From positions 22,871 to 86,870 of the forward strand of contig QCUL01000008.1 of the NCBI GenBank assembly GCA_003210755.1: DNA of 64,000 nt, in the 5' to 3' direction. Source of the DNA: Synechococcus sp. AG-679-C18 (lineage in GTDB: Bacteria > Cyanobacteriota > Cyanobacteriia > PCC-6307 > Cyanobiaceae). Under the pieces are notes generated by a model. That model was not told the origin of the DNA. It worked only from the letters and a program-made list of their open reading frames with translations, and searched no databases. Shown here in pieces: positions 9,283 to 18,920 of the stretch (within the stretch, counting starts at the first letter, position 1; every line of letters begins with the position of its first letter). The position numbers were made by a program, and so were the translations under genes.

Positions 9283-10818
9283 TCATGCTGGCAGAGCCCA
9301 AGGATTGAGGCCAAGATCAGCTCCGATTCGATGGCTGCAGGCATAACCGCTAAAGGCCACAGCATTGAGACCCTGACCTGGGAAGCAGGAGTCACCTACG
9401 CAGTACAAATTTTTCAGCCCAGTGCGATTGAACGGCATTGGCAATAACCCTGGAAGTCTTTTCCCAGGAATTGGGCCATAGCTGCCACCCATCCGACCAA
9501 GGAAGCGTCGATGTGTACGAGGGGTACCGATTTCCTTGAATTCCACTGCTCTGCTTAAACCTGGAATGAGTGCTTCCAATCGTTCAATTAATCGATCAGC
9601 ATCCTTGGTTTTCTTCATGGCATAGGCCTCGGGAGAGAGGCCTTTCCAGTTGCTCATGTCACTTTGAGTGAAGGTGTGCAAGATGTGACGACCTTCAGGG
9701 GCAAGTGAAGGATCCAATAGGGATGGCATTGAAACAAACACCACCCCCTGCTCTGCCTCCATCTCATCCCAGTTTTCAAGCAGGAGGTGATGACAGTGAA
9801 AGTCCTTTGGCACAACCGAGGCATTGATGCCGAGATGGAGGGAAAGAAATGATGAGGATGGCTTGTATCGATTGCGCCAGGTCGTTTCAGCTGTTGGCGT
9901 GTGCTCCATGTCCACAAGTGTTGAACTTGCCGAGCCTTCTCCGGCAAAGGTGTCCCAACGGGTGGCGTTACTAACGATCCGTTTAGCTCTTAATTCCTCA
10001 CCATCTGCGAGCCGTACACCCACAGCTTGACCGTGTTCGATTAAGACATTAGTGACACGATTTTTGTAGCGAATTTCTCCCCCATTGGCTTCAAGGCCAG
10101 CCACCAATTTCTCTGCAATGACACCAACACCACCTTTTGGATAATTGATTCCACCGGCATGCCTATCGGAGAACACCATGCCAGCATTGATCATTGGTGT
10201 GCGTTCTGCTGGCATGACGGACCAGCAAAAACATTCCATATCGATAAGACGAAGAAGATTCACATCCTTAATATGCTTTTTGGCCACATCTCCAACATTG
10301 AAAGGTAGCCAGCGAGCTAGTCCTAGACAGGCGAGTGGAGCCCGGAAAAATACTTTTGCAAGATACGCGGGATCTTCCAATGAAAGTAATGGCATTGCAT
10401 CTAGACATCGAAACACCTGCCAGCAGGTTTCATAAAAAGCACAAATCCCTTTGGTTTCGTGAGGGAAACGGGCACTCATTCGAGAAATGAAATCGTCGTA
10501 ATCCCGATCAACAGCCATTGTGAGGCCGTCTGGAAGGTGATACTCAAGCTGTACAGCGTCTGGAACCGTCTCACAATGTTGACCCACATCAGCCAGCGCT
10601 CGTGTGAGCAGGTTGGTGTGTCCTTTTTCTCCAAAACCAAAAATCATTGAGGCGCCCACATCAAAGGTGTAGCCCTCTCTTCGAAAGCTGCCACCTGATC
10701 CACCTGGAATCAAATAACGCTCAAGAACTAGAGCTTTTGCCCCTTTGGCGGCCAATTGTGATGCCGTCACCAGGCCACCGATTCCGGAACCGATGACGAT
10801 TACATCCCAGTCAGGCAT
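9283..10818 (-). CDS. crtH: Carotenoid isomerase CrtH (prolycopene isomerase)
   Basis: A 511-residue FAD-dependent protein of the CrtI/CrtH family. The N-terminal dinucleotide-binding motif is VIVIGSGIGGLVTASQLAAK (residues 6-25), followed by RYLIPGGSGGSF and FDVGASMIFGFG. The C-terminal block YCVGDSCFPGQGLNAVAFSG is the conserved FAD-contact region. CrtH/CRTISO converts poly-cis lycopene to all-trans lycopene on the way to carotenes. The MIFGFG and PKGGVGVIAEKLVAGLE segments favour CrtH over a phytoene desaturase. It lies downstream of the CDF transporter gene on the same strand. Confidence 0.93.
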   Translation of the reverse strand: MPDWDVIVIGSGIGGLVTASQLAAKGAKALVLERYLIPGGSGGSFRREGYTFDVGASMIFGFGEKGHTNLLTRALADVGQHCETVPDAVQLEYHLPDGLTMAVDRDYDDFISRMSARFPHETKGICAFYETCWQVFRCLDAMPLLSLEDPAYLAKVFFRAPLACLGLARWLPFNVGDVAKKHIKDVNLLRLIDMECFCWSVMPAERTPMINAGMVFSDRHAGGINYPKGGVGVIAEKLVAGLEANGGEIRYKNRVTNVLIEHGQAVGVRLADGEELRAKRIVSNATRWDTFAGEGSASSTLVDMEHTPTAETTWRNRYKPSSSFLSLHLGINASVVPKDFHCHHLLLENWDEMEAEQGVVFVSMPSLLDPSLAPEGRHILHTFTQSDMSNWKGLSPEAYAMKKTKDADRLIERLEALIPGLSRAVEFKEIGTPRTHRRFLGRMGGSYGPIPGKRLPGLLPMPFNRTGLKNLYCVGDSCFPGQGLNAVAFSGYACSHRIGADLGLNPWALPA

Positions 10819-10850
10819 TAGTACGTCGATTCATCCTTCAGAACTAAACA

Positions 10851-11804
10851 CTAGGAGGCTCTGGCCGTCGTGAATGGAGGCGTGGCCGTAAGAATGACCT
10901 CTGATCTCACCGGCATGGCCAACAGTTCCCTGCTGCGTGCCTCGATTCGATCTCGAATCAGATCGATCGCAGCACCATCCATCGGTTGATTTGGGTTGAG
11001 ATAAACCACCACAAAGGCTGTACGACCCACTTTCATCACGGTGATGTCAAGCACCCAGCAAGACAAGCCAGCCAACAGGTCGTCTAAGGCATAACGCGTG
11101 CTGACAACAATTTCTGATTCTGCTGATGCACCTGTTGTCTGCCCGAGCGCTTGCAAAAAGGTCTGCACTGGTTCTTTAAGAAGGATCAGACTGACTACCA
11201 GCACCAACAACGAATCAGTAATAGGGCTGAGTGCTGCAAAAGGCGTTCTCTTCAGTAATGGAGAGCTCAGCAAGGCAATACCAGTCAGCCCACTGATTAA
11301 GGCATCGATCCTGGCGGCCCTTGCCTCCATCAGAAGCAATTGAGATTGACGACCAGCGCGAATCCAATCATGGTGATGACGCAAAGCCAAACCCCAACAA
11401 ATCGCCACCATCGACGTGGAATAAACCGCCACAGGTCCAAGGGTCACCGCAGGGATGGAATTTCCTCTGGCGTAATCAATCACTGTGCTGAAGCCAGTAA
11501 TGGCGGCGAAGCTAAGCACGCCGATCAATACAAGCGAGCGAAATAGAACGTACAACGCTTCTTGACCGTCGTAGCCGTAGGGGTAAGCCCGGTTAGGAGG
11601 ACGCACCAAATTGGTACTGATCCTGGAAGCGACAAGACCTGAGCCAACCATCACGGCGGAGTAGAGACCATCTAGGAGAAGGGCGTAAGACCCCGAAAGC
11701 ACATGAACGCCAACTCCGGCAACAGCCATAAAGGCGCTGGCATAGACCCCAATGAGGAGTGAGCGCCGTTCGATGTGGTGGGAGTTAAGAAGAGCAAGTG
11801 ACAT
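10851..11804 (-). CDS. Cation diffusion facilitator (CDF) family transporter
   Basis: The protein has several membrane segments ([58 protein letters not shown] and more) and a C-terminal cytoplasmic region of mixed alpha/beta. The acidic LLLDGLYSA in the second segment corresponds to the CDF metal-site helix. CDF proteins export divalent metal ions in exchange for protons. A longer frame begins at 11867, but the first 21 residues overlap trmFO deeply; the ATG at 11804 ([10 protein letters not shown]) keeps a short 20-nt overlap and is preferred. Metal specificity is not visible. Confidence 0.85.
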   Translation of the reverse strand: MSLALLNSHHIERRSLLIGVYASAFMAVAGVGVHVLSGSYALLLDGLYSAVMVGSGLVASRISTNLVRPPNRAYPYGYDGQEALYVLFRSLVLIGVLSFAAITGFSTVIDYARGNSIPAVTLGPVAVYSTSMVAICWGLALRHHHDWIRAGRQSQLLLMEARAARIDALISGLTGIALLSSPLLKRTPFAALSPITDSLLVLVVSLILLKEPVQTFLQALGQTTGASAESEIVVSTRYALDDLLAGLSCWVLDITVMKVGRTAFVVVYLNPNQPMDGAAIDLIRDRIEARSRELLAMPVRSEVILTATPPFTTARAS

Positions 11805-13164
11805 GGGCCGCCTCACGCTTCTGTGTGGCGAGCCGAAGATCTGCCAATGCTCTATCGCGGTAGGCACCGTAACGCGTGCGCTTATCTCTGATCTTCTCCC
11901 CTAAGGCTGGCATTAATCCAAAATTGGGGGGCATCGGTTGAAATTTTGCTGACGGAGCCTCACTTATGAAATGGGTTAATGCTCCAATCATCGTGGTGTG
12001 TGGCAACTCGATCGGTTCTTGACCATGGACCAACCGTGCTGCATTGGTGCCAGCTAACCACCCCCCGGCAACTGCAGCTGCATACCCCTCAGTACCCGTG
12101 ATTTGACCAGCGGCAAGGAGATGCTGGCGTCGACGAAACTGCAGAGTCGGCTTAAGAAGTTCTGGTGCCTCTAAGAATGTATTTCGATGCATCACGCCAA
12201 AACGAACAAAGTCGGCCTGCTTTAAACCTGGGATTAGACGCAACACGCGTTTCTGCTCTCCCCATTTGAGATTGGTCTGGAAGCCCACAAGATTCCAGAG
12301 GCGACCGTCTTTGTCTTCCTGTCGCAATTGCACTACGGCATAAGCCCGTTTGGCACGGCGGACATCGCGATCATTGACATCGCCCCAGCGCGGATCCCAG
12401 AGACCAATCGGCTTGAGAGGCCCGTAGCGCATCGTGTCCTCCCCACGCCTGGCTAACTCTTCTATCGGTAAACAGCCTTCAAAAAATGTGGCGTTGCTTT
12501 GATCGAAGTCTTTCAACTCGGCTTGTTCTGCCTCCAAAAGAGCAGCCCGAAACGCCAGAAATTGATCCCGATCCATCGGGCAATTGATGTAGTCGGCGTC
12601 GCCCTTGTCGTATCGACTTGCACGAAAGGCCTTAGTCATATCGATACTTTCACCTTCAACGATGGGACTCGCCGCATCGAAAAAATGGCAATCGTCTCGC
12701 CCAGTAAAGGCGCGTAAATCATCAGCCAGGGCTTCACTGGTGAGAGGACCCGTTGCAAGAACAGTGATCTGATCAGGAGCCGGCAAAGCCATCTGCTCTT
12801 CTCGCCTGATGGTCACTAAAGGATGGTTATCTAAAGCCGCAGTCAGTGCAGCGCTGTAGCGACCTCGATCAACAGCGAGTGCGCCTCCTGCAGGCACAGC
12901 ATGAAGGTCGGCGGTCTGGATGACAACTGAACCAAGTTGTCTTAACTCCTCCTGAAGCAACCCTGCTGCACGGTCGCTACTGAGAGAACCAAAACTATTG
13001 CTACAAACAAGCTCTGCAAACTCGGAGCTGTGATGGGCGGGAGATCGCTTAAAAGGACGCATCTCCCAGAGTGTGACCGAAACCCCTGCCAATGCAATTT
13101 GCCAAGCCGCTTCGGTGCCAGCAAGGCCGGCTCCAATCACAACAACAGAAGATTTTTCGCTCAA
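11785..13164 (-). CDS. trmFO: Methylenetetrahydrofolate-tRNA-(uracil-5-)-methyltransferase TrmFO
   Basis: A 459-residue flavoprotein. The FAD motif [18 protein letters not shown] opens the protein, followed by the TrmFO-typical [20 protein letters not shown] and, later, [20 protein letters not shown] and [17 protein letters not shown] C-terminal text. TrmFO uses methylenetetrahydrofolate and FADH2 to methylate U54 of tRNA (ribothymidine). Full length, no break; overlaps the CDF gene by about 20 nt downstream. Confidence 0.96.
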   Translation of the reverse strand: MSEKSSVVVIGAGLAGTEAAWQIALAGVSVTLWEMRPFKRSPAHHSSEFAELVCSNSFGSLSSDRAAGLLQEELRQLGSVVIQTADLHAVPAGGALAVDRGRYSAALTAALDNHPLVTIRREEQMALPAPDQITVLATGPLTSEALADDLRAFTGRDDCHFFDAASPIVEGESIDMTKAFRASRYDKGDADYINCPMDRDQFLAFRAALLEAEQAELKDFDQSNATFFEGCLPIEELARRGEDTMRYGPLKPIGLWDPRWGDVNDRDVRRAKRAYAVVQLRQEDKDGRLWNLVGFQTNLKWGEQKRVLRLIPGLKQADFVRFGVMHRNTFLEAPELLKPTLQFRRRQHLLAAGQITGTEGYAAAVAGGWLAGTNAARLVHGQEPIELPHTTMIGALTHFISEAPSAKFQPMPPNFGLMPALGEKIRDKRTRYGAYRDRALADLRLATQKREAAHVTCSS

Positions 13165-13207
13165 GAATGATGAGGCCGAAATGCGACCTCAACCCTATCG
13201 ATCAAAA

Positions 13208-13330
13208 TCAAGCTCGGCTTCGTCTGATCATGAGCTGCAGTTGGCCAACGGCAGCACGCCCGATGTTGAACCCAGCCCAGGCAAGTGCCAGAAGGATCGG
13301 AGATGCCACGAGCACAAGCCGAAGGTCCAT
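13208..13330 (-). CDS. psbY: Photosystem II protein PsbY
   Basis: A 40-residue frame starting MDLRLVLVASPILLALAWAG and ending LMIRRSRA matches cyanobacterial PsbY: one membrane helix with a short cytoplasmic basic tail. PsbY is a peripheral small subunit of photosystem II in the thylakoid. It sits between trmFO and the carbonic anhydrase-like gene on the same strand. Too short for most gene callers but the sequence is highly characteristic. Confidence 0.92.
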   Translation of the reverse strand: MDLRLVLVASPILLALAWAGFNIGRAAVGQLQLMIRRSRA

Positions 13331-13357
13331 GAGTCGAAATGCAGAAGCCAATGAAGT

Positions 13358-13921
13358 TTAAGGACACTCAGGAGAAGCCGGTAATAACAGTGGGCAGTCC
13401 GTTTGGTTTTGCAGCAATTGAGACCATTCAGAAGCTAGCTGTGCGTAGTGCTCGGCATGTTTCCACTGATTCTCAACCTCATGCTGAGTGAGCTCCCTCT
13501 TGGCTCGAGCAGGAATCCCAGCAACAAGAGTTCTTGCTGGTACGTCGTTAGTCACCACTGCTCCAGCCGCTACGAGGGCTCCGCGACCAACGGTGACGCC
13601 ATTCATCACAATGGCCCCGATCCCAACCAAACATCCAGCTTCAAGCGAAGCGCCATGAACAACGGCACGGTGGCCGATCGTGACATTTTCAGCGACGTGA
13701 ACTGGACAACCTGGATCACTATGCAAAACAGCACCGTCCTGAACATTGCTGCGAGTACCGATATAAATCGATCCCATGTCTCCTCTTACCACTGCTGTTG
13801 GCCAGATGCTTGCGCCAGATTTCACAGTCACATCGGCCATCAAAATGGCACCAGGTGCAACCCAGGCGTCCTCAGCGATTTGGGGCCGAGCCCAAGGTTT
13901 GTTGAATGCAGTCTCAGTCAT
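13358..13921 (-). CDS. Gamma-class carbonic anhydrase-like hexapeptide-repeat protein
   Basis: A 187-residue left-handed beta-helix protein with hexapeptide repeats: VVRGDMGSIYIGTRSNVQDG, AVLHSD, ENVTIGHRAVVHGASLEAGC and VGIGAIVMNGVTVGRGALVA. The RGD-N-Q and GH spacing matches the gamma carbonic anhydrase/YrdA/PaaY family, which binds zinc at trimer interfaces. Many members have unproven activity, so 'like' is kept. It may sit in one transcription unit with psbY and trmFO. Confidence 0.9.
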   Translation of the reverse strand: MTETAFNKPWARPQIAEDAWVAPGAILMADVTVKSGASIWPTAVVRGDMGSIYIGTRSNVQDGAVLHSDPGCPVHVAENVTIGHRAVVHGASLEAGCLVGIGAIVMNGVTVGRGALVAAGAVVTNDVPARTLVAGIPARAKRELTQHEVENQWKHAEHYAQLASEWSQLLQNQTDCPLLLPASPECP

Positions 13922-14003
13922 AAAGTGGAGAAGCCTTTAGTGAGTCTTCTGGATCGCTAAGTGATAACCTCCAAAGGTGCCTGATTGGCATGTTCATACA
14001 GGC

Positions 14004-14075
14004 GGGTCGCTAGCTCAGCGGTAGAGCACTCGGCTTTTAACCGATTGGTCCTGAGTTCGAATCTCAGGCGACCCA
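14004..14075 (+). tRNA. tRNA-Lys (anticodon TTT)
   Basis: A 72-nt cloverleaf: acceptor GGGTCGC (14004-14010) pairs with GCGACCC (14068-14074) before discriminator A. The D arm contains TAGCTCAGCGGTAGAGCA, the anticodon loop is CTTTTAA with anticodon TTT, and the T arm contains GGTTCGAATC-type sequence (GAGTTCGAATCTC). No encoded CCA. Confidence 0.97.
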
Positions 14076-14147
14076 TGTGTTTCAAGCTAACTCCCTTTTC
14101 TATTTTCTTAATGGTTTCGCTCATAGGAACCTCCCTCATGGAAACTT

Positions 14148-14501
14148 ATGAAATATGTTGCCATTGTTGATGACGATTACAGACTTAGAGAATTAATCAG
14201 GCAGGAATTAATTGATGAAGGCGTAGAGCCTATTGTTTGCCCAAATGGTCAAGCCTTACTTGATCTATTAAATCAAAGAAGCGTTGATTTAATTCTTCTT
14301 GATCTAATGATGCCCACCATGGATGGGATGACTTGCCTCAAATATTTGCAAGACCGTTCAAATTTAGTTCCTGTTTTAGTTGTCACTGCTTCCAATGAGG
14401 ACAGCAAACGCGCTGAAGCTAAAGCATTAGGGGCTTGTGAGTTTATTCTTAAACCCGATTTATTCGAACTCATTCCTGAGTTGCTTAAACGTTACCTCTG
14501 A
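14148..14501 (+). CDS. Single-domain response regulator (CheY-like)
   Basis: The 117-residue protein is a receiver domain only. Acidic pocket VDDDYRLREL, phosphoacceptor in SVDLILLDLMMP, switch residue in VLVVTASN and lysine in FILKPD are all present, so it should be phosphorylatable. There is no output domain; it probably acts by protein-protein contact. It is convergent with the histidine kinase gene at 14525, 24 nt away, which is a plausible partner. Confidence 0.93.
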   Translation: MKYVAIVDDDYRLRELIRQELIDEGVEPIVCPNGQALLDLLNQRSVDLILLDLMMPTMDGMTCLKYLQDRSNLVPVLVVTASNEDSKRAEAKALGACEFILKPDLFELIPELLKRYL

Positions 14502-14524
14502 TGAGATTTTGCTTGTATTTTAAA

Positions 14525-15685
14525 TTAAATTTTCGGAAATTGCAACGTTACAGAAAAACCTTGTTGTGATGAATTACTGGAATCGTGAATAGAATGACAA
14601 AGTGCAGTACCACCCAATCCTTCCATCAGACTTTTTACCAGAGTGAGACCAAGTCCAGCACCATCGGTATGTTTTAAGTCTCGATGCTCTTCAATGCGAG
14701 TAAATCGCTCAAACACGGCGATATGATTTTCTTCAGATTGAATACCAGGACCATTGTCGTTAAACTTCAGTTCAACGCTTGAAAACGTTTCTCTAAATGT
14801 AATTTCGATAGATGATTTGGTATTGGAGAAGCGAAGGCTATTGTCAAGAAGATTGTCAAGGATAATGCATAATGCTTCTTGATCGATTTGAACTTGACAA
14901 GAACCAGCTATATTTTCGCTATCGAGACGAAGAACCTTTTTAAATTCAAGATTCAAATTACAAGCCCATCTTTCGACAAATGTTTTAAGTTCGCCATTTT
15001 TCATATTCCATCTGCGCAGGTCAGTATCTAATTCAGAGAGAAGTAAAAGGTTGTCAACTAGGCTTCCCATTCGATTTGTTTCTGCAGTGGCATCGGAGAG
15101 AGATTGCTGCAACTGATCAGGAGGCTGAGCTTTACGCTTTATTCGGTGCAGATTGCCTTTGAGAATCGCAAGAGGTGTTCGCAGCTCATGGGCAAGGTTA
15201 TTAATAAATTGACGTTGCGCAGCAAGTGCCTGTTCGAGGGGATCTTGATCACGAAAAATCAGCAAAATGAATCTCTGATTCATTTGGATGATTTGACGCC
15301 AGCTCACCATCCTCACAATAAGATCAGTTTTACCATCATTCGAATCATCATCAGCCTGGGTTCCAACCTGATAACAATTCAGCCCATCTTTTGTAAGCGC
15401 TTTCTGAAGTGGATGGCTTGGCTCAATTTCCATCAATTGGCTTCCATCAAGACGATGAAATCGAATCAAATCTGAATAGGGCCTTCCAACCATGGTCACC
15501 GTGATTCCCCTCCCCCACAAATCGGCTGCTTGTTGATTGGCCCAGCGAACCACCCTTGATTCGTCAATGATGAGCATCGCTTCACCTGTGGAATCAAACG
15601 CAACTCTCAATAATCCGAGAGACTGCCTTAACTGCTCGATTAGAAAACCTGAATCATCGGCAGGAAGGTTCTTTTCAACAGGCAT
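14525..15685 (-). CDS. PAS-domain sensor histidine kinase
   Basis: A 386-residue cytosolic kinase with no membrane segment. Residues about 20-135 form a PAS-like domain (LLRVAFDSTGEAMLIIDESR). The H box is FINNLAHELRTPLAIL, the N box ILDNLLDNSLRFS, G1 FNDNGPGI and G2 GAGLGLTLV. It autophosphorylates the H-box histidine and passes the phosphate to a regulator, plausibly the receiver at 14148. It overlaps the 3' end of the upstream PAS gene by 11 nt, so both are probably co-expressed. Confidence 0.93.
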   Translation of the reverse strand: MPVEKNLPADDSGFLIEQLRQSLGLLRVAFDSTGEAMLIIDESRVVRWANQQAADLWGRGITVTMVGRPYSDLIRFHRLDGSQLMEIEPSHPLQKALTKDGLNCYQVGTQADDDSNDGKTDLIVRMVSWRQIIQMNQRFILLIFRDQDPLEQALAAQRQFINNLAHELRTPLAILKGNLHRIKRKAQPPDQLQQSLSDATAETNRMGSLVDNLLLLSELDTDLRRWNMKNGELKTFVERWACNLNLEFKKVLRLDSENIAGSCQVQIDQEALCIILDNLLDNSLRFSNTKSSIEITFRETFSSVELKFNDNGPGIQSEENHIAVFERFTRIEEHRDLKHTDGAGLGLTLVKSLMEGLGGTALCHSIHDSSNSSQQGFSVTLQFPKI

Positions 15686-16058
15686 GTGGGCCTTCCAGTG
15701 GCCTTAGCGTCGCAGCAAAGCTCCAACCACCTTCTATTGATTTTTCGGCAACGATGAAGTGTTCACTTCGGATTTCATCCCCGTTCACGCAAATCGTTGA
15801 GAGTTTTAGTGGGTGATTCACCAGTTTTGACGTTTCGGTCAGTTTGAAACGGGAGAAACCGGCATGATGTTGTTCACGGAACTCCGGTGGAAGGATTAAC
15901 CCGATGGTCTCGCCGACCAAGCTGTCATCCCAACCATAAATCAATCTAAAACGATCGTTGAACTCAACGACTTGACCCTGCTCATCGGTGCGAACGAAGG
16001 GAAGATCATGTTTCTTCCTCAAAGCATCGACTGCGCCAGGTGTCCAGGAATCCGTCAT
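15675..16058 (-). CDS. PAS domain protein
   Basis: A 127-residue single PAS domain: LPFVRTDEQGQVVEFNDRFR, LIYGWDDSLVGETIGLILPP and FRLKLTE-like linker (FSRFKLTETSKLVNHPLKLS). PAS domains bind small ligands or cofactors or dimerise. The overlap with the histidine kinase gene suggests it feeds a signal to that kinase. Confidence 0.85.
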   Translation of the reverse strand: MTDSWTPGAVDALRKKHDLPFVRTDEQGQVVEFNDRFRLIYGWDDSLVGETIGLILPPEFREQHHAGFSRFKLTETSKLVNHPLKLSTICVNGDEIRSEHFIVAEKSIEGGWSFAATLRPLEGPHAC

Positions 16059-16138
16059 ACCCGGAAATGCTTTTTGTCAGTTTAGACACGCATCTTTTGA
16101 TCTACACCCACCCTTTCCCGTAAAGTATGGGAGTATCT

Positions 16139-16190
16139 AGGTCTAGCGCAGCTTGGTAGCGAGCCTGCTTTGGGAGCGCAAATTGCGACA
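16139..16190 (+). pseudogene. Degenerate tRNA-Pro 5' half (island boundary remnant)
   Basis: The stretch with TAGCGCAGCTTGGTAGCG then GCCTGCTTTGGGAGC matches the 5' half of the intact tRNA-Pro at 39588 with only a few changes, up to just past the anticodon TGG; the 3' half is not recognisable and cannot fold. It is in the same orientation as the intact gene. It marks the left end of the first island and may be an old attachment site. Confidence 0.75.
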
Positions 16191-16288
16191 AGCCCAACCC
16201 CAGTTGCAGCAACACTTTTGGCCACAGGCCACTTCGCCGTGAGTGACGGCGAGTGACAACACAAATGCACTCGCTCCAGAATTGAGGC

Positions 16289-16717
16289 ATGGCAACTTCA
16301 TATGACCCACCTGCATGGGTGAAGACCAATTCAGATTCGTACAAACGTTGGCTCAACCGCAAAGCCAACTCATTGATGAAGCGCGACCGGAAGAGAGGGG
16401 GGACATATCGAGTGAAAGAAGCCATGAAAGCCATTCACAAAGCGATGCACCGGTCAGACGGAATTGACCCTTATGACGGGCAAGTAATGGATTCAGCGTT
16501 GCTTGGCGTTTACAACAACGCTCAGAGCAAAGAACGGGGAGCCGCTTACAGACGAGAGTTTTACCGATTGCCAACGGTTGACCATCGGAACGCCGAGCCA
16601 GTGTGTGATTTTCAGATCATTAGCTGGCAAACCAATGATGCAAAGGGCGACATGAATCCTGAGGAGTACGTCGCCCACTGCCTTGCTGTTGTGAAGCATC
16701 ATCGCCTTATGAGCTGA
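16289..16717 (+). CDS. HNH endonuclease-like protein
   Basis: A 142-residue protein whose C-terminal part reads PTVDHRNAEPVCDFQIISWQ then TNDAKGDMNPEEYVAHC. The DH, downstream N and following basic/acidic spacing resemble the HNH/beta-beta-alpha metal fold, though the usual zinc CxxC pairs are absent. The N-terminus is basic (SYKRWLNRKANSLMKRDRKR), fitting nucleic-acid binding. First gene inside the island. HNH enzymes are common on phages and islands; the assignment is tentative. Confidence 0.55.
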   Translation: MATSYDPPAWVKTNSDSYKRWLNRKANSLMKRDRKRGGTYRVKEAMKAIHKAMHRSDGIDPYDGQVMDSALLGVYNNAQSKERGAAYRREFYRLPTVDHRNAEPVCDFQIISWQTNDAKGDMNPEEYVAHCLAVVKHHRLMS

Positions 16718-16740
16718 TAACTACCTCCCACGGGAGGGGC

Positions 16741-17208
16741 CTATGCCTGATCGAAGTGGTCAGACATGAGATTTGGATCTCTCATGGCAAGCGATGACAT
16801 CACATGGTCATTGACCTTGCGCTGCTCAGACATGAAATCGCGAACCTCGGCCATGAAGGCCAGCTGGATTTCCCATCGATCATCGTTCTGCTGGCCGTTA
16901 TGGAAATCCCAGGTCTGAGACTTGATGTTGCTTTCGAGGATTGCGTGCTGACCACCCAACACACAATCTCCCAGGTCTCTCAATTCCTTAGAAATTCCCT
17001 TCCTGTGACTTTGTTGCTGGTTGAGGGAGTTGGTGTGTAGACGGTTGCTGGCCTTCGCTGCTGCGTAGACCTTGTCCAAGTGATCCCTTAATTGGAAATC
17101 TTTTCGGGTGTCTATCTCCACTGACTCGGGCCTCCATTCATCGAGTTTGAGGTCAACTTTCTCGCTTTGGTTTTGGAGCTCCAGAAGAGCTTGTTCAATC
17201 TGAGTCAT
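16741..17208 (-). CDS. Hypothetical coiled-coil protein
   Basis: Not recognised. From the ATG at 17208 (MTQIEQALLELQNQSEKVDL) it is about 155 residues, rich in charged residues and glutamine, with helical stretches such as FQLRDHLDKVYAAAKASNRL. No signal peptide or membrane segment. A frame extension to 17250 repeats PEVRT twice and is unlikely to be used. It is convergent with the HNH-like gene; a short CCTCC/GGAGG hairpin (16726-16739) separates them. Confidence 0.6.
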   Translation of the reverse strand: MTQIEQALLELQNQSEKVDLKLDEWRPESVEIDTRKDFQLRDHLDKVYAAAKASNRLHTNSLNQQQSHRKGISKELRDLGDCVLGGQHAILESNIKSQTWDFHNGQQNDDRWEIQLAFMAEVRDFMSEQRKVNDHVMSSLAMRDPNLMSDHFDQA

Positions 17209-17582
17209 GGAAAAAGTGCGAACTTCAGGGGTTCTGACTTCCGGGCACAAGAAAGCAAGAGGAACAATTCCCTTCGATTTATGTGGCTCCGTTAGTGCGG
17301 AGTGGTGGGGTCAAACGGCTTGCAGCTCAGAGGCTTGTGCGTTGACCCATTAGTTGGAGGCGTCGCGCAAGCGGTGCGTGGCCTATGACCGGAGGCTAGC
17401 TGTGAGAAAGCCTGACAGGTAGCTCATGACACCATCCATGGTGAGCCGAGCCAATTCAGCTGGGCGGGGGAGGGAAGCGATGCCGTTGGTTGCAGCAGCC
17501 TGGATGGGGCTGAGCCAAAACATCGATCGAATCACCCAAATAGGGGATGCGTCACCTATGCCATTTGATGGAAGCTGATCGC
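17209..17582. other. Spacer with one possible small gene
   Basis: About 370 bp; contains only the 46-residue frame at 17383-17523 (-), listed separately, and otherwise nothing clear. Confidence 0.5.
17383..17523 (-). CDS. Small protein, 46 aa, unknown
   Basis: An ATG frame beginning MFWLSPIQAAATNGIASLPR and ending MDGVMSYLSGFLTASLRS. Balanced composition, no stop, but no recognised homologue and no adjacent partner. Supported only by its protein-like character. Confidence 0.35.
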   Translation of the reverse strand: MFWLSPIQAAATNGIASLPRPAELARLTMDGVMSYLSGFLTASLRS

Positions 17583-18041
17583 ATGAAAAAAATAACCGCT
17601 ATCACTGCACTGGCTATTGCGATCGCTGGAGCGCCTGTAGCTGCAATGACAAGCCCTTATGCAGTAGCAGAAAGAATGTGCTCGATGGTGAATGGTGGTC
17701 TTTCGAGATCCCAAGCTTGGAACTACATCGTCGATGAATACACAAAAAGCTCAATGCAGAACTGGAGCCAGACATGGGGTCAACCCAGGATGGGAAGTTT
17801 CGGCGGTGGAGCGATTGGATATGGCTTGGCTAGCGGGATTCGCATAGGGATGGAACTTCGATCAATGCGAAGCGAAGTCTTTGGTTTGACAGCAAGCATG
17901 TGCGGAGGAGGTCCATCCCGCATTGAGACGGTGGCAGTCCCTGAGGAAGAACCTTCAAGCACAGCCACCTCGAATTCTCAGACAGCGAAACCAGCTGTTG
18001 AAAGTTGCACTGGACCCACTGTTCTGTGCTCGATGCCCTAG
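17583..18041 (+). CDS. Secreted protein, unknown
   Basis: From the ATG at 17583 the protein has a clear signal peptide (MKKITAITALAIAIAGAPVA) and a mature part of about 130 residues with three to four cysteines (ERMCSMVNGG, ASMCGGG, ESCTGP, VLCSMP). A long start at 17547 would bury the signal peptide, so 17583 is preferred. Function unknown. Confidence 0.7.
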   Translation: MKKITAITALAIAIAGAPVAAMTSPYAVAERMCSMVNGGLSRSQAWNYIVDEYTKSSMQNWSQTWGQPRMGSFGGGAIGYGLASGIRIGMELRSMRSEVFGLTASMCGGGPSRIETVAVPEEEPSSTATSNSQTAKPAVESCTGPTVLCSMP

Positions 18042-18063
18042 GGGGAGAGAAATAGGACTGAAT

Positions 18064-18342
18064 TCAAGAGAACCCCTTGAGAAGGTGTCGGGCAAGTACA
18101 ACGGCGTCGGCAACACGTAAGACCACTGGATCGCCAGGAGCTGCATCGGAAGGAATGGCATCGAGAGCATCACGTAGCCGTTCGATCGCTTTCAAGGTCA
18201 TGGCACCTCGCATCTGAGGGTTCCCCTGAGCGAGATGGGATGCCTGTGCAATCTCATCATCTGATTCAACAAAATCAAGACCTACAACTGCATCCCAGAA
18301 CGTATAAAAGTCATAGGCCAATTTTGCTCTACTGTTTAACAT
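18064..18342 (-). CDS. Hypothetical helical protein
   Basis: A 92-residue, mostly helical protein (MLNSRAKLAYDFYTFWDAVV, ...GAMTLKAIERLRDALDAI, VVLRVADAVVLARHLLKGFS). No recognised domain. Convergent with the secreted protein gene at 17583. Confidence 0.6.
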   Translation of the reverse strand: MLNSRAKLAYDFYTFWDAVVGLDFVESDDEIAQASHLAQGNPQMRGAMTLKAIERLRDALDAIPSDAAPGDPVVLRVADAVVLARHLLKGFS

Positions 18343-18374
18343 TTGCTGACGGACAATTTCCCTTTATTATATAA

Positions 18375-18920
18375 ATACAGCACGGTTTAAAAATCCAACA
18401 CGGCCTTTCAACCAACGTCAACATTCTGCAGAGGTGGGCACAGTACAATCAAGAGCTTCCATTGCCTGGAGATTGGGATGAATTCAAAAGCAAGTTCCCA
18501 AAACAATCGATTCGGATGGAAATCGAAGATCCTGAATTGACCTCACTGTTGAAAAACACTACACCGGCAAAACTCAGAGCAGAAGCAATCTCAGGTGACT
18601 TTTCAGCTGTTGCTCCAACCCAGCAGGAGTGAGAGGAAGAGGCACGACGAATTCGAGTGCAAGAAATCTCCGACCAAAAACATTTCGGCGGTGATGGGCG
18701 GCCGGCCAATGTGTCTCTTTGCCTGGAATTAGCGAAGCTGAATCCTGCCCTTTATCAGCAGCTCGAGGAGCAACACAATGCGAAGGGACCAACACCAGAT
18801 CATGTGGCAATGCTCCGGGCACAGGCCACGGCTTATGCAGAACGTGCGCGACAAGAGAGCATGGTGAAAGCAATGGTTATGGGACAGAACGCTGCTGCTC
18901 GGATGCGGAGGTTTAAGTGA
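18375..18920 (+). pseudogene. Hypothetical gene interrupted by an in-frame stop
   Basis: One continuous frame encodes LQRWAQYNQELPLPGDWDEF ... EAISGDFSAVAPTQQE, then a TGA at 18630-18632, then EEEARRIRVQEISDQKHFGG ... QNAAARMRRFK ending at 18920. Both halves read as real protein with matching style, so a nonsense mutation in one gene is likely. The 3' part could still be made from the GTG at 18657 (87 residues). No start codon is visible for the 5' part. Function unknown. The next gene overlaps its stop. Confidence 0.55.

Noticed and set aside
16139..16190. A second functional tRNA-Pro
   Set aside because: Only the 5' half is conserved; no T arm or acceptor pairing, so listed as a remnant.
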